Shown in pieces: positions 1 to 8,228 of a stretch of DNA of 64,000 nucleotides. A program made the position numbers and the translations under genes. The stretch is from JAWXUK01 sp044432725 (lineage in GTDB: Bacteria > Bacillota > Clostridia > Oscillospirales > Oscillospiraceae): positions 228,441-292,440 of the forward strand of contig JAWXUL010000001.1 in the NCBI GenBank assembly GCA_044432725.1, written 5' to 3'. Under the pieces are notes generated by a model, which made no database searches, was not told the origin of the DNA, and was given only the letters and a program-made list of their open reading frames with translations. How positions within the stretch are numbered: position 1 is the stretch's first letter; each line of letters begins with the position of its first letter.

Positions 1-605
1 CACAGACGTGAGGATTCTAACACATTTGCCTTATCCACAGAAGCAAGTCGCTTACTACGGACCATAGCAAGGTCAAATGCCTTACGACAAATTCGTTCAA
101 TTTCCATTTCTGAATAAGAAAGCAAATCACTTGCCACAAGACCTTCATCACTTGCTCCACGGTTTTTCTTACCAAAGTAAATCCCACCTGTCAGCTCTCG
201 TACCATCATCAAATCAAAGCCTTTTTCTGCTGTAGATTCTTTCAAAGGACAAGCCGAAGCAAGGGCAGGTCGAAGGGCTGCTGGACGGAGATTTGCGTAA
301 AGGCTTAGGTCTTTACGTATATTGAGAAGAGCCGTTTCTGGACGTTTATTCGCCTCTGTAGAATGTCCCCACTTGGGTCCACCCACTGCCCCAAGAAGGA
401 CAGCATCACAAGCCTTACAAGCCTCTGCTGTTCCCTCTGGATAACAAGTCCCTTTGGCGTCGATTGCGCAACCTCCCAGCAATACATCTTCATAAGTAAA
501 GCTATGTGAAAATTTTGTACCGATGGCATCCAGCACTTTCACAGCTTCTTTCACTACTTCAGGACCGATACCATCCCCAGAAATCAAAGCGATTTTATAA
601 TTCAT
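1..605 (-). CDS. leuB: 3-isopropylmalate dehydrogenase, 3' part cut by window edge
   Basis: LeuB oxidatively decarboxylates 3-isopropylmalate with NAD+, the third committed step of leucine synthesis. Translating the minus strand from the ATG at 605 gives a start MNYKIALISGDGIGPEVV, the nucleotide-binding opening of the isocitrate/isopropylmalate dehydrogenase family. Further in come GAVGGPKW, the NIRK...NLRPA stretch and MVRELTGGIYFG, all typical of LeuB. About 201 codons are inside the window; the family is normally near 355-360 residues, so the C-terminal part lies beyond base 1. The start ATG overlaps the leuD stop in an ATGA, so translation is probably coupled. It is the last gene of leuC-leuD-leuB as seen here. 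Confidence 0.95.
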   Translation of the reverse strand, partial: MNYKIALISGDGIGPEVVKEAVKVLDAIGTKFSHSFTYEDVLLGGCAIDAKGTCYPEGTAEACKACDAVLLGAVGGPKWGHSTEANKRPETALLNIRKDLSLYANLRPAALRPALASACPLKESTAEKGFDLMMVRELTGGIYFGKKNRGASDEGLVASDLLSYSEMEIERICRKAFDLAMVRSKRLASVDKANVLESSRL

Positions 606-1087
606 TCTCCCATACCTCTTTTCTTCAATGATGCAAGCAAGCCACCATCAGCAATGATGTTTTGTATGAAAGGTGGAAAAGGTGTGGCTTGATAGGTCTC
701 TCCTGAAGTTTCATTGGTGATCAAGCCAGAAGCAAAATCCACAGAAATCTTGTCTGTTGTTTTGATTTTCTCTGCAGCTTCTGCTGATTCTAAAATAGGA
801 AATCCAATATTAATAGAATTACGATAAAAAATTCGAGCAAAAGAAGGTGCAATCACACAAGAAACGCCACAGGTTTTGATGGAAAGAGGGGCATGTTCCC
901 GACTGGAACCACAGCCAAAATTGGCATCGGCCACAATGATATCCCCTTCTTCTACCGTTTTTGCAAAATCAGGGTCGATATCTTCCATACAATGAGAAGC
1001 AAGAGAAGCTGGGTCTGGTGCGTTAAGATAACGAGCAGGAATAATCACATCTGTGTCAACATTGGCACCATATTTATAAATTTTCAT
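602..1087 (-). CDS. leuD: 3-isopropylmalate dehydratase small subunit
   Basis: This is the small (swivelling) subunit of isopropylmalate isomerase, which with LeuC converts 2-isopropylmalate to 3-isopropylmalate. The 161-residue length and the motif GCGSSREHAP near residues 58-67 are diagnostic. It is the short archaeal-type form that pairs with a LeuC of about 414 residues, not the roughly 200-residue enterobacterial form. An AAGAAGGA-like ribosome site precedes the ATG. It sits 19 bases after leuC and overlaps leuB by ATGA. Confidence 0.95.
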   Translation of the reverse strand: MKIYKYGANVDTDVIIPARYLNAPDPASLASHCMEDIDPDFAKTVEEGDIIVADANFGCGSSREHAPLSIKTCGVSCVIAPSFARIFYRNSINIGFPILESAEAAEKIKTTDKISVDFASGLITNETSGETYQATPFPPFIQNIIADGGLLASLKKRGMGE

Positions 1088-1106
1088 ATTTTTTCCTTCT
1101 TTCTTC

Positions 1107-2351
1107 TTATTTCCGTGGATCTGCGATACAGCCAGCCAATGCAGAAGCAGCCGCCACAGCAGGGCTTGCTAGAATCACTTCTGAATCAACATGACCCATC
1201 CGTCCGACAAAGTTACGGTTTGTTGTGGCAACAGAACGTTCCCCCTCTGCCATGACACCCATATGTCCCCCTAAACAAGGTCCACAAGTGGGGGTAGAAA
1301 CAGCAGCTCCAGCTTCTACAAAAATGTCAAACAAGCCTTCTTCCATGGACTGTTTGAACACTTCTTGGGTGGCAGGAATCACCACACAACGGGTATTGCT
1401 GGCAACTTTTTTCCCTTTCATAATTTCAGCGGCAATTCGCATATCTTGGATTCGTCCATTGGTACAAGAGCCAATAATCACTTGATCAACAGGTAAACCA
1501 GCCACTTCTTCTACTGTTTTGGTGTTAGAAGGTAAATGAGGCATAGAAACTGTTGGTGCAAGTGTATCAAGATCAATATCCACTGTCATCACATATTCCG
1601 CATCTGCATCAGCTTCAAATGCTTCAAAGGGACGTGAAACTCTGTCTTTCATATATGCCAAAGTTTGTTCATCCACTGGGAAAATACCGTTTTTTCCACC
1701 GGCTTCGATTGCCATATTGGCAATGGTGAAACGATCATCCATTGTAAGTTCAGATACCCCGAAAAATTCAATACTTTGATACAAAGCACCATCCACACCA
1801 ATTTTACCAATGAGATGTAAAATGACATCTTTTCCACTGACATGAGGCTGTAATTTTCCAGTTAAATTCACTTTAATCGCTGCGGGTACTTTGAACCACA
1901 GGGTTCCTGTCGCCATACCTGCTGCCATATCAGTCGAGCCAACTCCTGTGGAAAAAGCACCTAGGGCGCCATAAGTACAGGTATGAGAATCAGCCCCGAT
2001 AATCACCTCGCCAGGAGCAGCCAATCCCTTTTCTGGAATCAAAGCATGCTCCACACCCATTTGTCCCACATCGAAAAAGTTCGTGATGCTGTGTTTTTGG
2101 GCAAATGTCCGTGCTTGTTTGCACAGTTGTGCTGATTTAATGTCCTTACAAGGGGTATAATGGTCTAAAACGATAGCAATTTTTTCTTTGTCAAAGACTT
2201 TGGTAAAACCTGCCTTTTCAAACTCTGTAATTGCCACAGGTGCTGTGATGTCATTTCCCAACACCAAATTCAGCTTTGCCTCGATGAGTTGCCCCACTTC
2301 CACATGGGGAAGTCCAGCAGCTTTCGCTAAGATTTTTTGCGTCATTGTCAT
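1107..2351 (-). CDS. leuC: 3-isopropylmalate dehydratase large subunit
   Basis: This is the large, [4Fe-4S]-bearing subunit of isopropylmalate isomerase in the aconitase superfamily. Visible signatures are ADSHTCTYGALG, IIGSCTNGR and TCGPCLGG; the cysteines in the last two are cluster ligands in this family. At 414 residues it matches the homoaconitase/IPMI type-2 subfamily. The first ATG is preferred over the in-frame ATG two codons later because GGAGG lies 8 bases upstream of it. It heads the leu operon, and the upstream region carries a hairpin (2454-2475) that could attenuate it. Confidence 0.95.
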   Translation of the reverse strand: MTMTQKILAKAAGLPHVEVGQLIEAKLNLVLGNDITAPVAITEFEKAGFTKVFDKEKIAIVLDHYTPCKDIKSAQLCKQARTFAQKHSITNFFDVGQMGVEHALIPEKGLAAPGEVIIGADSHTCTYGALGAFSTGVGSTDMAAGMATGTLWFKVPAAIKVNLTGKLQPHVSGKDVILHLIGKIGVDGALYQSIEFFGVSELTMDDRFTIANMAIEAGGKNGIFPVDEQTLAYMKDRVSRPFEAFEADADAEYVMTVDIDLDTLAPTVSMPHLPSNTKTVEEVAGLPVDQVIIGSCTNGRIQDMRIAAEIMKGKKVASNTRCVVIPATQEVFKQSMEEGLFDIFVEAGAAVSTPTCGPCLGGHMGVMAEGERSVATTNRNFVGRMGHVDSEVILASPAVAAASALAGCIADPRK

Positions 2352-2634
2352 ACAATGATCCTCCTACTTTTTCTACTTGTTTCTAAGGCAAAACCACATG
2401 AATTTCATTTTCAAATCACTAGAAAAAAACTTCCACAAAAAAAGAAAATAATGGGAAATCCTTGATGGATTTTCCTTATTTTTTAGAAGAATTTTTCTGG
2501 AAATTGGAGACGAGTCATGCGTGGTATTGCACTAAGTCTAAAATTATTATGCCATAAGTCTTGCTAAAAGAATGTAAACTATGTTACAATGTCAAAAAGA
2601 ATTTAACATTTTTTTAGAAAGGCTTGATCTCACG
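2352..2634. other. Divergent intergenic region between leuC and the Crp/Fnr gene
   Basis: About 280 AT-rich bases separate the two divergent genes, so both promoters should lie here. I see no convincing -35/-10 pair for either direction and no T-box signature for the leu operon. The one clear element is the hairpin at 2454-2475. Confidence 0.6.
2454..2475 (-). terminator. Candidate attenuator hairpin upstream of leuC
   Basis: GGAAATCC and GGATTTTCC pair around the pentaloop TTGAT with one bulged base. Read on the minus strand the stem is followed by a T-rich tract ending in seven T, as in an intrinsic terminator. It lies about 100 bases upstream of leuC, so it would interrupt a leader transcript. 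T-rich sequence also follows on the plus strand, so the direction is uncertain. Confidence 0.45.
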
Positions 2635-3285
2635 ATGAACAAAAACCTAGATTTCCCAGAAGAATGGTGGTTGCCCATGGTGGAAAATCGTCCTGTGCTT
2701 CGCTACCCTTCGGGCTATTTCATTTATCAACAAGAATGCCAAGCGAATTGTTTTTACTATTTAAAATCAGGAAAAGTGAAAAGCTTTATCCAGTCAGAAG
2801 AAGGCCAAGAGAGAGTGCTACACATTTATCACTCAGGGGCAATTTTTGGAGAAGCAGCTTTTTTTGATGAACTCCCTAGATTGTCCTCAGCATTGACTTT
2901 AGAGAAATGTGAAGTAATTTCCCTTGACAAAACTTTAGTGGAAATTGCGTTCGAAAAAAATCCAAAACTGGCACTTTCTATGATGAAATACTTAGCCCGT
3001 ACGATACGTATTTTATCCTCTCAAGTGGATGATATGGCTTTTCATCCAGCACCTCAACGAGTGGCACGATATCTGTTAGCCCATCGGAATGAAACCGATA
3101 CGCTAAGCATAACCCAAGAAGAAATTGCTTACAGCGTCTCGACCAGCCGTGTCACTGTCAGTCGAGTGATGAAAAATTTTGCAATTCAAAATTGGATTGC
3201 AACAAGCTATCGAGAAATTAAAATCATTAATCTAACAGAGTTAGAGGAATTTTCTCTCAGTGGTTCCCCTAAGTTTTTGAAGTAG
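2635..3285 (+). CDS. Crp/Fnr family transcriptional regulator
   Basis: The protein has an N-terminal cyclic-nucleotide-binding-type beta-roll, with GEAAFFDELPRLSSA as the phosphate-binding-cassette-like segment. A C-terminal winged helix follows, with a recognition-helix region around EEIAYSVSTSRVTVSRVMK. With the ATG at 2635 it is 216 residues, normal for the family; an in-frame ATG at 2581 would add 18 poorly supported residues, and neither start has a strong ribosome site. No N-terminal cysteine cluster like that of Fnr is seen. The ligand cannot be deduced. Its 3' end overlaps the convergent SCIFF maturase gene by 17 bases. Confidence 0.85.
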   Translation: MNKNLDFPEEWWLPMVENRPVLRYPSGYFIYQQECQANCFYYLKSGKVKSFIQSEEGQERVLHIYHSGAIFGEAAFFDELPRLSSALTLEKCEVISLDKTLVEIAFEKNPKLALSMMKYLARTIRILSSQVDDMAFHPAPQRVARYLLAHRNETDTLSITQEEIAYSVSTSRVTVSRVMKNFAIQNWIATSYREIKIINLTELEEFSLSGSPKFLK

Positions 3286-4642
3286 CAGCGCCCTCTTGGG
3301 CACGAATTGCCAACATGGCAATGGCACACTCCAAGCGTTTACGCTCCATTTCACAAGCCACAAAATTAGGCTTAGAAAGACTATGATTGACCAAAAGATT
3401 AGAAGCAGAACATCCACCTGAGCAATAAAACTTTGCCCAACAGTCTCCACAATCTTCTCTGGTGTAAATATTCAAATCAGAAAACTTGGTAGAAATATCC
3501 ATATCAAAAGAATTTTCTTCTATATTTCCCAACAAATAGTCCTCTTTTCCCACAAACTGATGACAAGGATAGATTTCACCATCTGGTGTAATGGCGACAT
3601 ATTCGCAACCAGCACCACAACCACGCAAGCGTTTAATCACACAGGGTCCTTGGGCAAGATCTACGTTAAAATGAAAGAAATTCACATCATCTCGTTGTAA
3701 CAAAATCTCGGCTAAAGATTCATATTCTGCCATAACTTGGGGTAAATCAGCCTCTTTGATGGCAAACTTGTCCTCTTCAGGGCCACTGGCTGGTTCAACA
3801 GAAACATGTCGAAACCCTAAATCAGCAAGATGTAGCACATCTTTTGCAAAATCAAGATTATCTCGGGTGAAGGTACCTCGGACATAATAATCTTTTTCTG
3901 GATCTCTTGCATTTACTAATTTTTGGAATTTTGGTACAATGCCTTCGTAACTACCTTTGCCATTGACGGTTTTACGCATAGCGTCATTCACCGTTTCTCG
4001 CCCATCTAAGGACAACACAATATTGGACATTTCTTTGTTGATATACTGTATCGTATCATCATCTAATAACACGCCATTTGTAGTAATAGTAAAGCGAAAG
4101 CACTTGTCGTGCTTCTTTTCTAAACCACGTGCATATTTGACAGTTTCTGTCACCACATCCATTGCCATCAACGGCTCTCCACCAAAAAAATCAACCTCGA
4201 TATTATGACGAGTGCCAGATTTTGCGATGACAAAATCTATTGCCTTTTTTGCAGTGTCAAGGGTCATCACTTTACGTCCTGTACCAAAGTCACCCGTGGC
4301 AGCAAAACAGTATTTACAGCGTAAGTTACAGTCATGAGAGACATGCAAGCAAAGAGCCTTTACAACAGCTGATTTTGGGAGCTCCATACTTCCCTCTACA
4401 TCCAAATAATCATCAGAAGAAAAGAGCAAACCTGCTTCTTGCAAGGCAAAGAGTTCCTTCCAAGTTTCCTCTAAAGCCTCTGGGGCATAGGGTAAAGATT
4501 TGATAGAGGGATCGATTTTGGCGGTCAGTTTTTTGGGGTGTTGTCGCAGAATATCATAGCTGATTTCGTCCAGTAAATGAACAGCACCACTGTTCACATC
4601 AGCCACAAGCCGTTGCCCAAGGGCAGAAAAAGTATGTATCAT
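3269..4642 (-). CDS. scfB: SCIFF peptide radical SAM thioether maturase
   Basis: This radical SAM/SPASM enzyme installs Cys-to-Thr thioether crosslinks in the SCIFF peptide. The sequence shows an N-terminal precursor-recognition-like region (about 1-95). The SAM [4Fe-4S] motif is C105-x3-C109-x2-C112 within CNLRCKYC. Near the C-terminus is a SPASM domain with many cysteines (GCGAGCEY, YPCHQF, EDCGDCWAKFYCSGGC) that bind auxiliary clusters. The 457-residue length fits the family. AAGGAG sits just upstream of the ATG. The substrate peptide gene lies 107 bases upstream, separated by hairpins that may lower maturase output relative to peptide. Function is by family membership. Confidence 0.93.
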   Translation of the reverse strand: MIHTFSALGQRLVADVNSGAVHLLDEISYDILRQHPKKLTAKIDPSIKSLPYAPEALEETWKELFALQEAGLLFSSDDYLDVEGSMELPKSAVVKALCLHVSHDCNLRCKYCFAATGDFGTGRKVMTLDTAKKAIDFVIAKSGTRHNIEVDFFGGEPLMAMDVVTETVKYARGLEKKHDKCFRFTITTNGVLLDDDTIQYINKEMSNIVLSLDGRETVNDAMRKTVNGKGSYEGIVPKFQKLVNARDPEKDYYVRGTFTRDNLDFAKDVLHLADLGFRHVSVEPASGPEEDKFAIKEADLPQVMAEYESLAEILLQRDDVNFFHFNVDLAQGPCVIKRLRGCGAGCEYVAITPDGEIYPCHQFVGKEDYLLGNIEENSFDMDISTKFSDLNIYTREDCGDCWAKFYCSGGCSASNLLVNHSLSKPNFVACEMERKRLECAIAMLAIRAQEGAATSKT

Positions 4643-4698
4643 GTTAACTCCTTTATAAAAGCTTAGCTTTAAAACCCTTTTAACAGGGCTTATACAGA

Positions 4699-4732
4699 AT
4701 TTTTACCTCCCCCAAAGGGAGAGGTAAAAATT
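4699..4732 (-). terminator. Hairpin between SCIFF peptide and maturase genes
   Basis: The 12-base arms AATTTTTACCTC and GAGGTAAAAATT pair perfectly, with an inner CCC/GGG extension. On the minus strand the stem ends in AAAAATTCTG rather than a strong T tract. It therefore looks like a leaky terminator or RNA-processing site, not a full stop. It would let the small peptide be made in excess over its enzyme. Confidence 0.5.
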
Positions 4733-4748
4733 GAAATATAACCGAATT

Positions 4749-4892
4749 TTATTTCTTGTGTTCGCATTTTTGGTTTGCTACAGTACAAGAAGTTTTACAA
4801 GCAGATTGGCAAGAAGTTTGACACTCGCCACAACCACCTTTACTAGCACTTGCTTTTAAAGTAGCACCATTTAATGTTTGAATGTGTTCCAT
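4749..4892 (-). CDS. scfA: SCIFF ribosomally made peptide (six cysteines in forty-five)
   Basis: This is a 47-codon gene encoding a ranthipeptide-type precursor. Translation shows a short leader beginning MEHIQTLNGATLKASASKGG, then six cysteines at residues 21, 24, 28, 32, 36 and 43, interspersed with Thr/Ser acceptors, and the ending KCEHKK. This matches the SCIFF family, which is almost universal in Clostridia and always sits beside its radical SAM maturase. AAGGAGGAG lies 8 bases before the ATG, one of the strongest ribosome sites in the window. A consensus-like promoter is present at 4939-4967. The biological role of SCIFF is not settled; links to quorum sensing and regulation have been proposed. 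Confidence 0.95.
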   Translation of the reverse strand: MEHIQTLNGATLKASASKGGCGECQTSCQSACKTSCTVANQKCEHKK

Positions 4893-4938
4893 TATTTTCT
4901 CTCCTCCTTATGTTGATGTAAGAAAAACTCTACAAAAT

Positions 4939-4967
4939 ATTATATCACAATTTTTTTTATAATACAA
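4939..4967 (-). promoter_or_regulatory. Probable sigma-A promoter of the SCIFF gene
   Basis: On the minus strand, TTGTAT (4962-4967) and a perfect TATAAT (4939-4944) are separated by 17 bases in a very AT-rich spacer. The start point would fall about 40 bases before the SCIFF ATG. Confidence 0.6.
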
Positions 4968-5063
4968 GTTTTTTTCATTTTTTTACCCTCTTTTTCAGAT
5001 TGAAAAAAATGAATCTAATTGTAGGTTTTTACACATAGAAAACCACAACTAACAGGGTAAAAT

Positions 5064-5468
5064 TCATTTCTTACTCTTTCTTTTAAAATTTAAGTAATGT
5101 ACTGGGAATAATTTGGTCATTGCTCCACCACAAAGAGCAGCAAATAAAATTTCTCCACTCAAAGAAAATGTCTCTGGGTAAAAGCAAAGCCCTAATAGAA
5201 CCAGAAAGAAAACCAATACAACACCCACTGCAATCCCCAGTAATAGCCCATATTTTTTCACGATAGACAATGCCAGAAAACCACCTATCAAGCTGGACAG
5301 AACCACAGAAGCAAGGACAATACCTACCATCTTTTCTTGGGAAATAATACCTTGAGAGATGGCAACCGCCGCCAAAAATAATAACAGGACTAATAACAAA
5401 AAGGAGACAAAAGCCCCTTTTAATACAGCCACCCCAATGTCCAACCAAGGAATTACTTTTCCTTTCAT
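5064..5468 (-). CDS. TIGR04086-type small membrane protein
   Basis: This 134-residue protein is almost wholly hydrophobic. Four membrane helices are visible at roughly residues 12-37, 45-68, 73-94 and 103-122, with a basic C-terminus (FKRKSKK). It matches the uncharacterised Clostridial family that sits between yajC and the SCIFF genes; that placement is what identifies it. No catalytic or binding motif is visible. A role beside YajC or SCIFF at the membrane would be speculation. Confidence 0.8.
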   Translation of the reverse strand: MKGKVIPWLDIGVAVLKGAFVSFLLLVLLLFLAAVAISQGIISQEKMVGIVLASVVLSSLIGGFLALSIVKKYGLLLGIAVGVVLVFFLVLLGLCFYPETFSLSGEILFAALCGGAMTKLFPVHYLNFKRKSKK

Positions 5469-5582
5469 TTAACCACCCTTTCACAAAGGGACATCTAAAA
5501 AAATCCTGATTTGTTTTTTTAGAGATTCCCACACTAGATTCTTTTCTTTTTAATCTATGTGATAAAGGCAGAAATATGACAT

Positions 5583-5624
5583 TTTTTAAAGGGAACCTCT
5601 AAATATTTTTAGAAGTCCCCTTTT
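5583..5624 (-). repeat. 16-bp imperfect inverted repeat after yajC
   Basis: AAAGGGAACCTCTAAA pairs with TTTAGAAGTCCCCTTT, the only differences being wobble-compatible, around a short AT loop. It lies immediately downstream of yajC. On the yajC strand it is followed by A rather than T residues, so it is not a classic intrinsic terminator; on the opposite strand a T-rich stretch follows. It may protect the yajC 3' end or reduce read-through. Confidence 0.5.
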
Positions 5625-5628
5625 ATTC

Positions 5629-5898
5629 TTATTTTTCTTCGATGTCTCTCGTAGAAATCGCCCATTTGCGTACTTCCAAGCGCACACGATCTGCTCCTGT
5701 TTCGAAAACAATACTTTTCTCTTTCACAGCACAAACCTTTCCTGTGATACCACCAATCGTGGTGATGTCATCCCCTTCTTTGATGGAATTGCGCAAATTT
5801 TCTGCTTCCTTTTTTCTTTTGTTTTCAGGGCGAATCAGCATAAAGTAAAACATTGCCATAATAAAGGCAAAGGTAAACAGTTGAACCAAAAGATCCAT
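5629..5898 (-). CDS. yajC: Preprotein translocase subunit YajC
   Basis: YajC is the accessory subunit of the SecDF-YajC complex that assists Sec-dependent export. The 89-residue protein has one N-terminal membrane helix (about 4-22) ending in LIRPENKRKKE, then the cytoplasmic domain with EGDDITTIGGITGKV, a family hallmark. The ATG has AGGAGGA at good spacing. It lies after tgt on the same strand but has its own strong promoter (5953-5981). secD and secF are not in the window. Confidence 0.95.
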   Translation of the reverse strand: MDLLVQLFTFAFIMAMFYFMLIRPENKRKKEAENLRNSIKEGDDITTIGGITGKVCAVKEKSIVFETGADRVRLEVRKWAISTRDIEEK

Positions 5899-5952
5899 AA
5901 TTAATATCCTCCTAATTGTGTAAATATATGATGTCTTTTCTGTGACACAAAA

Positions 5953-5981
5953 ATTATATCAGTTTTTCACTAAAAGTGCAA
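5953..5981 (-). promoter_or_regulatory. Sigma-A promoter of yajC
   Basis: On the minus strand, TTGCAC (5976-5981) and a perfect TATAAT (5953-5958) are separated by exactly 17 bases. They lie in the gap between tgt and yajC. Confidence 0.75.
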
Positions 5982-6011
5982 GGGAAAAATAAAAATTAAA
6001 CCTTTTAATTT

Positions 6012-7148
6012 TTAATCTTCAATAGGCTTTTCAAACATACCCGAATATTTCTTTCTAAAATCAGAAAAAGTGCCTGTTTCGATTGCCATTCTCATTTTTT
6101 CCATCAATTCGTTATAAAAGTGAAGATTGTGTATGACGGTTAAGCGATGAGCCAGCATTTCACCGGCAGCCATCAGATGTCGAATATAGCTTCTTGAAAA
6201 ATTTTGACAGGTAGGGCAAGTACAAGTTTCTGAAATGGGACGTGGATCCAACTTATATTTCAGATTTTTAATATTCACAGCCCCTGTCCAAGTGAACAGC
6301 TTTCCGTGTCTGGCATTCCGAGAAGGCATGACACAATCAAAAAAATCAACCCCTCTAGCCACTGCTTCTACCAAATTACTAGGGGTTCCCACCCCCATTA
6401 AATAGCGTGGTTTATCCACTGGCATATGTGGTATCACCACATCAATGATTTCATACATCACCTCTGTTGGCTCGCCCACAGCAAGACCCCCAATGGCAAA
6501 ACCATCACAATCCAGTTCTCGAATCGCCTTCATATGCTCTATCCGTAAATCATGATAGGTTCCCCCTTGGTTGATGCCAAAAAGTTGTTGTGTAGGATTG
6601 ATTGCACAAGGCATTCCTCGCAATTCTCTTTGTGTTTTGACACAACGTTCTAACCAACGAAAGGTGCGCTGGCAAGAGGCTTGTACATAATCATAGGTGG
6701 CAGGGTTTTCCACACATTCATCAAAAGCCATCGCCACATCGCTCCCTAGATTGGCTTGGATTTGCATAGATTCCTCTGGTCCCATGAAAATCTTTTTTCC
6801 ATCAATATGAGAGGAGAAATAAACCCCCTCTTCTTTGATTTTTCGCAAACCAGACAAAGAAAACACCTGAAAACCACCTGAATCTGTTAAAATGGGCTTG
6901 TCCCAATGAATAAATTTATGAAGCCCTCCCATATCTCGAATGGTCTCGTCTCCTGGGCGAAGATGGAGATGATAGGTATTGGAAAGTTCTATTTGACAAC
7001 CTAAACCCACCAAATCTACTGCAGAAACCCCTCCTTTGATGGCACCTTGTGTTCCTACATTCATGAAAACAGGGGTTTGGGCTTCTCCGTGGGCACAGGT
7101 AAAATAACCACGGCGTGCCTCTCCATCTGTTTTTAATAATTCAAACAA
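6012..7148 (-). CDS. tgt: tRNA-guanine transglycosylase
   Basis: Tgt exchanges guanine-34 of GUN-anticodon tRNAs for preQ1 (queuosine pathway). The 378-residue protein shows LTDSGGFQVFSL, which contains the substrate-binding aspartate region, and CVMPSRNARHG around the catalytic aspartate site. Near the C-terminus is the zinc site C-x-C-x2-C followed by a distal His (ETCTCPTC...HNLHFY). The start is TTG at 7148: GAGG lies about 6 bases upstream and no ATG is in frame. It lies 50 bases after rsgA. Confidence 0.96.
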   Translation of the reverse strand: MFELLKTDGEARRGYFTCAHGEAQTPVFMNVGTQGAIKGGVSAVDLVGLGCQIELSNTYHLHLRPGDETIRDMGGLHKFIHWDKPILTDSGGFQVFSLSGLRKIKEEGVYFSSHIDGKKIFMGPEESMQIQANLGSDVAMAFDECVENPATYDYVQASCQRTFRWLERCVKTQRELRGMPCAINPTQQLFGINQGGTYHDLRIEHMKAIRELDCDGFAIGGLAVGEPTEVMYEIIDVVIPHMPVDKPRYLMGVGTPSNLVEAVARGVDFFDCVMPSRNARHGKLFTWTGAVNIKNLKYKLDPRPISETCTCPTCQNFSRSYIRHLMAAGEMLAHRLTVIHNLHFYNELMEKMRMAIETGTFSDFRKKYSGMFEKPIED

Positions 7149-7198
7149 ATTTTATCCTCATTTCTTTTCTCTTTTACGCTCAGTACCCTGATGAAAGG

Positions 7199-8119
7199 CT
7201 ATTTTCCCCTTTTGCCACTTCGGCTGTTTTTATGATATTGTTCTCGTTCCCAGTCAGAAATTTGATTTGCTTGTTCATAAAGTCGCAGATAGCTGTTGTG
7301 ACGGCTCTGTAAAATTTTCCCGTCTGCGATAGCTTGTAGCACAGCACAGCCTTTTTCTTTTTGATGAGAGCAATCAGCAAACTGACAATCAGATAAATAG
7401 GGAGAAAACTCGATAAAAGATTCTGGCAAACGTTGCAAATAGCCAATAGACATCATATTATTTTCAAAAGAGGAAAACCCAGGCGTATCTGCCACATAGC
7501 CCCCCTCTGAGATAGGAAATAGTTCTACATGGCGGGTGGTATGGCGACCTCTTCCTAATTTTTTGCTAATCTCTCCTGTAGAAAGGGACATATTAGGTTG
7601 CAGTGCATTCAGCAAACTGGACTTCCCTACCCCAGTATTTCCAGTCAATGCCGAGACCTTCCCTTTCATCAGTTCTCGAAAAGCTTCCATCCCCATACCT
7701 GTTTCCGCACTGGTGCAAATGGTTGGAAAACCTGTTTTATGATATATTTCGAATAATTCTTCACCAGATGCAAGGTCGCATTTGTTCACAACGATCACCA
7801 CAGGACAATTTGCCATAGCAGACATGGAGGTCATACGATCAATCAAAAAAGGGTCTGTTTTGGGAAGGGCTTCCGATACAATCAGCACAAGTTGGTCCAT
7901 ATTTGCCACAGAAGGGCGATGAAACTCATTTTTTCTCTCTGCAAATTCGTCCAAAGCCCCCTCTGTTTCCGAGCGATAGCTAAAAGTGACAAAATCACCT
8001 ACCCGTGGGGTGAAATTTTCGTGGCGATGTTTCCCTCTGCCTTGACAGGTGATGATTTTATCCCCTGTGCTCACATAATAAAAGCCACTGAGTGCTTTGA
8101 TGATGATTCCTTCTGCCAT
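7199..8119 (-). CDS. rsgA: Ribosome small-subunit GTPase RsgA
   Basis: RsgA is a circularly permuted GTPase that checks late 30S assembly. An OB fold comes first. The G motifs follow in permuted order: NKCD, SAETGMG, then the P-loop GNTGVGKSSLLN and DTPGF. The C-terminal zinc knuckle reads C-x4-C-x-H-x5-C (CQFADCSHQKEKGC). I place the start at the ATG at 8119 (306 residues). The longer reading begins four codons earlier, but those codons contain the GAGG ribosome site. It is downstream of prkC, a common Firmicute order. Confidence 0.95.
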   Translation of the reverse strand: MAEGIIIKALSGFYYVSTGDKIITCQGRGKHRHENFTPRVGDFVTFSYRSETEGALDEFAERKNEFHRPSVANMDQLVLIVSEALPKTDPFLIDRMTSMSAMANCPVVIVVNKCDLASGEELFEIYHKTGFPTICTSAETGMGMEAFRELMKGKVSALTGNTGVGKSSLLNALQPNMSLSTGEISKKLGRGRHTTRHVELFPISEGGYVADTPGFSSFENNMMSIGYLQRLPESFIEFSPYLSDCQFADCSHQKEKGCAVLQAIADGKILQSRHNSYLRLYEQANQISDWEREQYHKNSRSGKRGK

Positions 8120-8228
8120 GGTAAGCCTCATTTCTTTTGGCTACAGGAAAGATTGCTTTCATTCCTGTTTCTTTGTGGATTAAGCAACTTGAAAATGAGT
8201 TTCTCAAGAAAATCACATTCTACTTGCC

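Noticed and set aside
2352..2580. T-box riboswitch for the leucine operon
   Set aside because: The conserved T-box sequence AGGGTGGNACC and its antiterminator partner are not found.
5083..5532. 149-codon minus-strand frame overlapping the TIGR04086 gene
   Set aside because: It is a frame-shifted shadow of the membrane protein gene, which has the ribosome site and hydrophobic helices.
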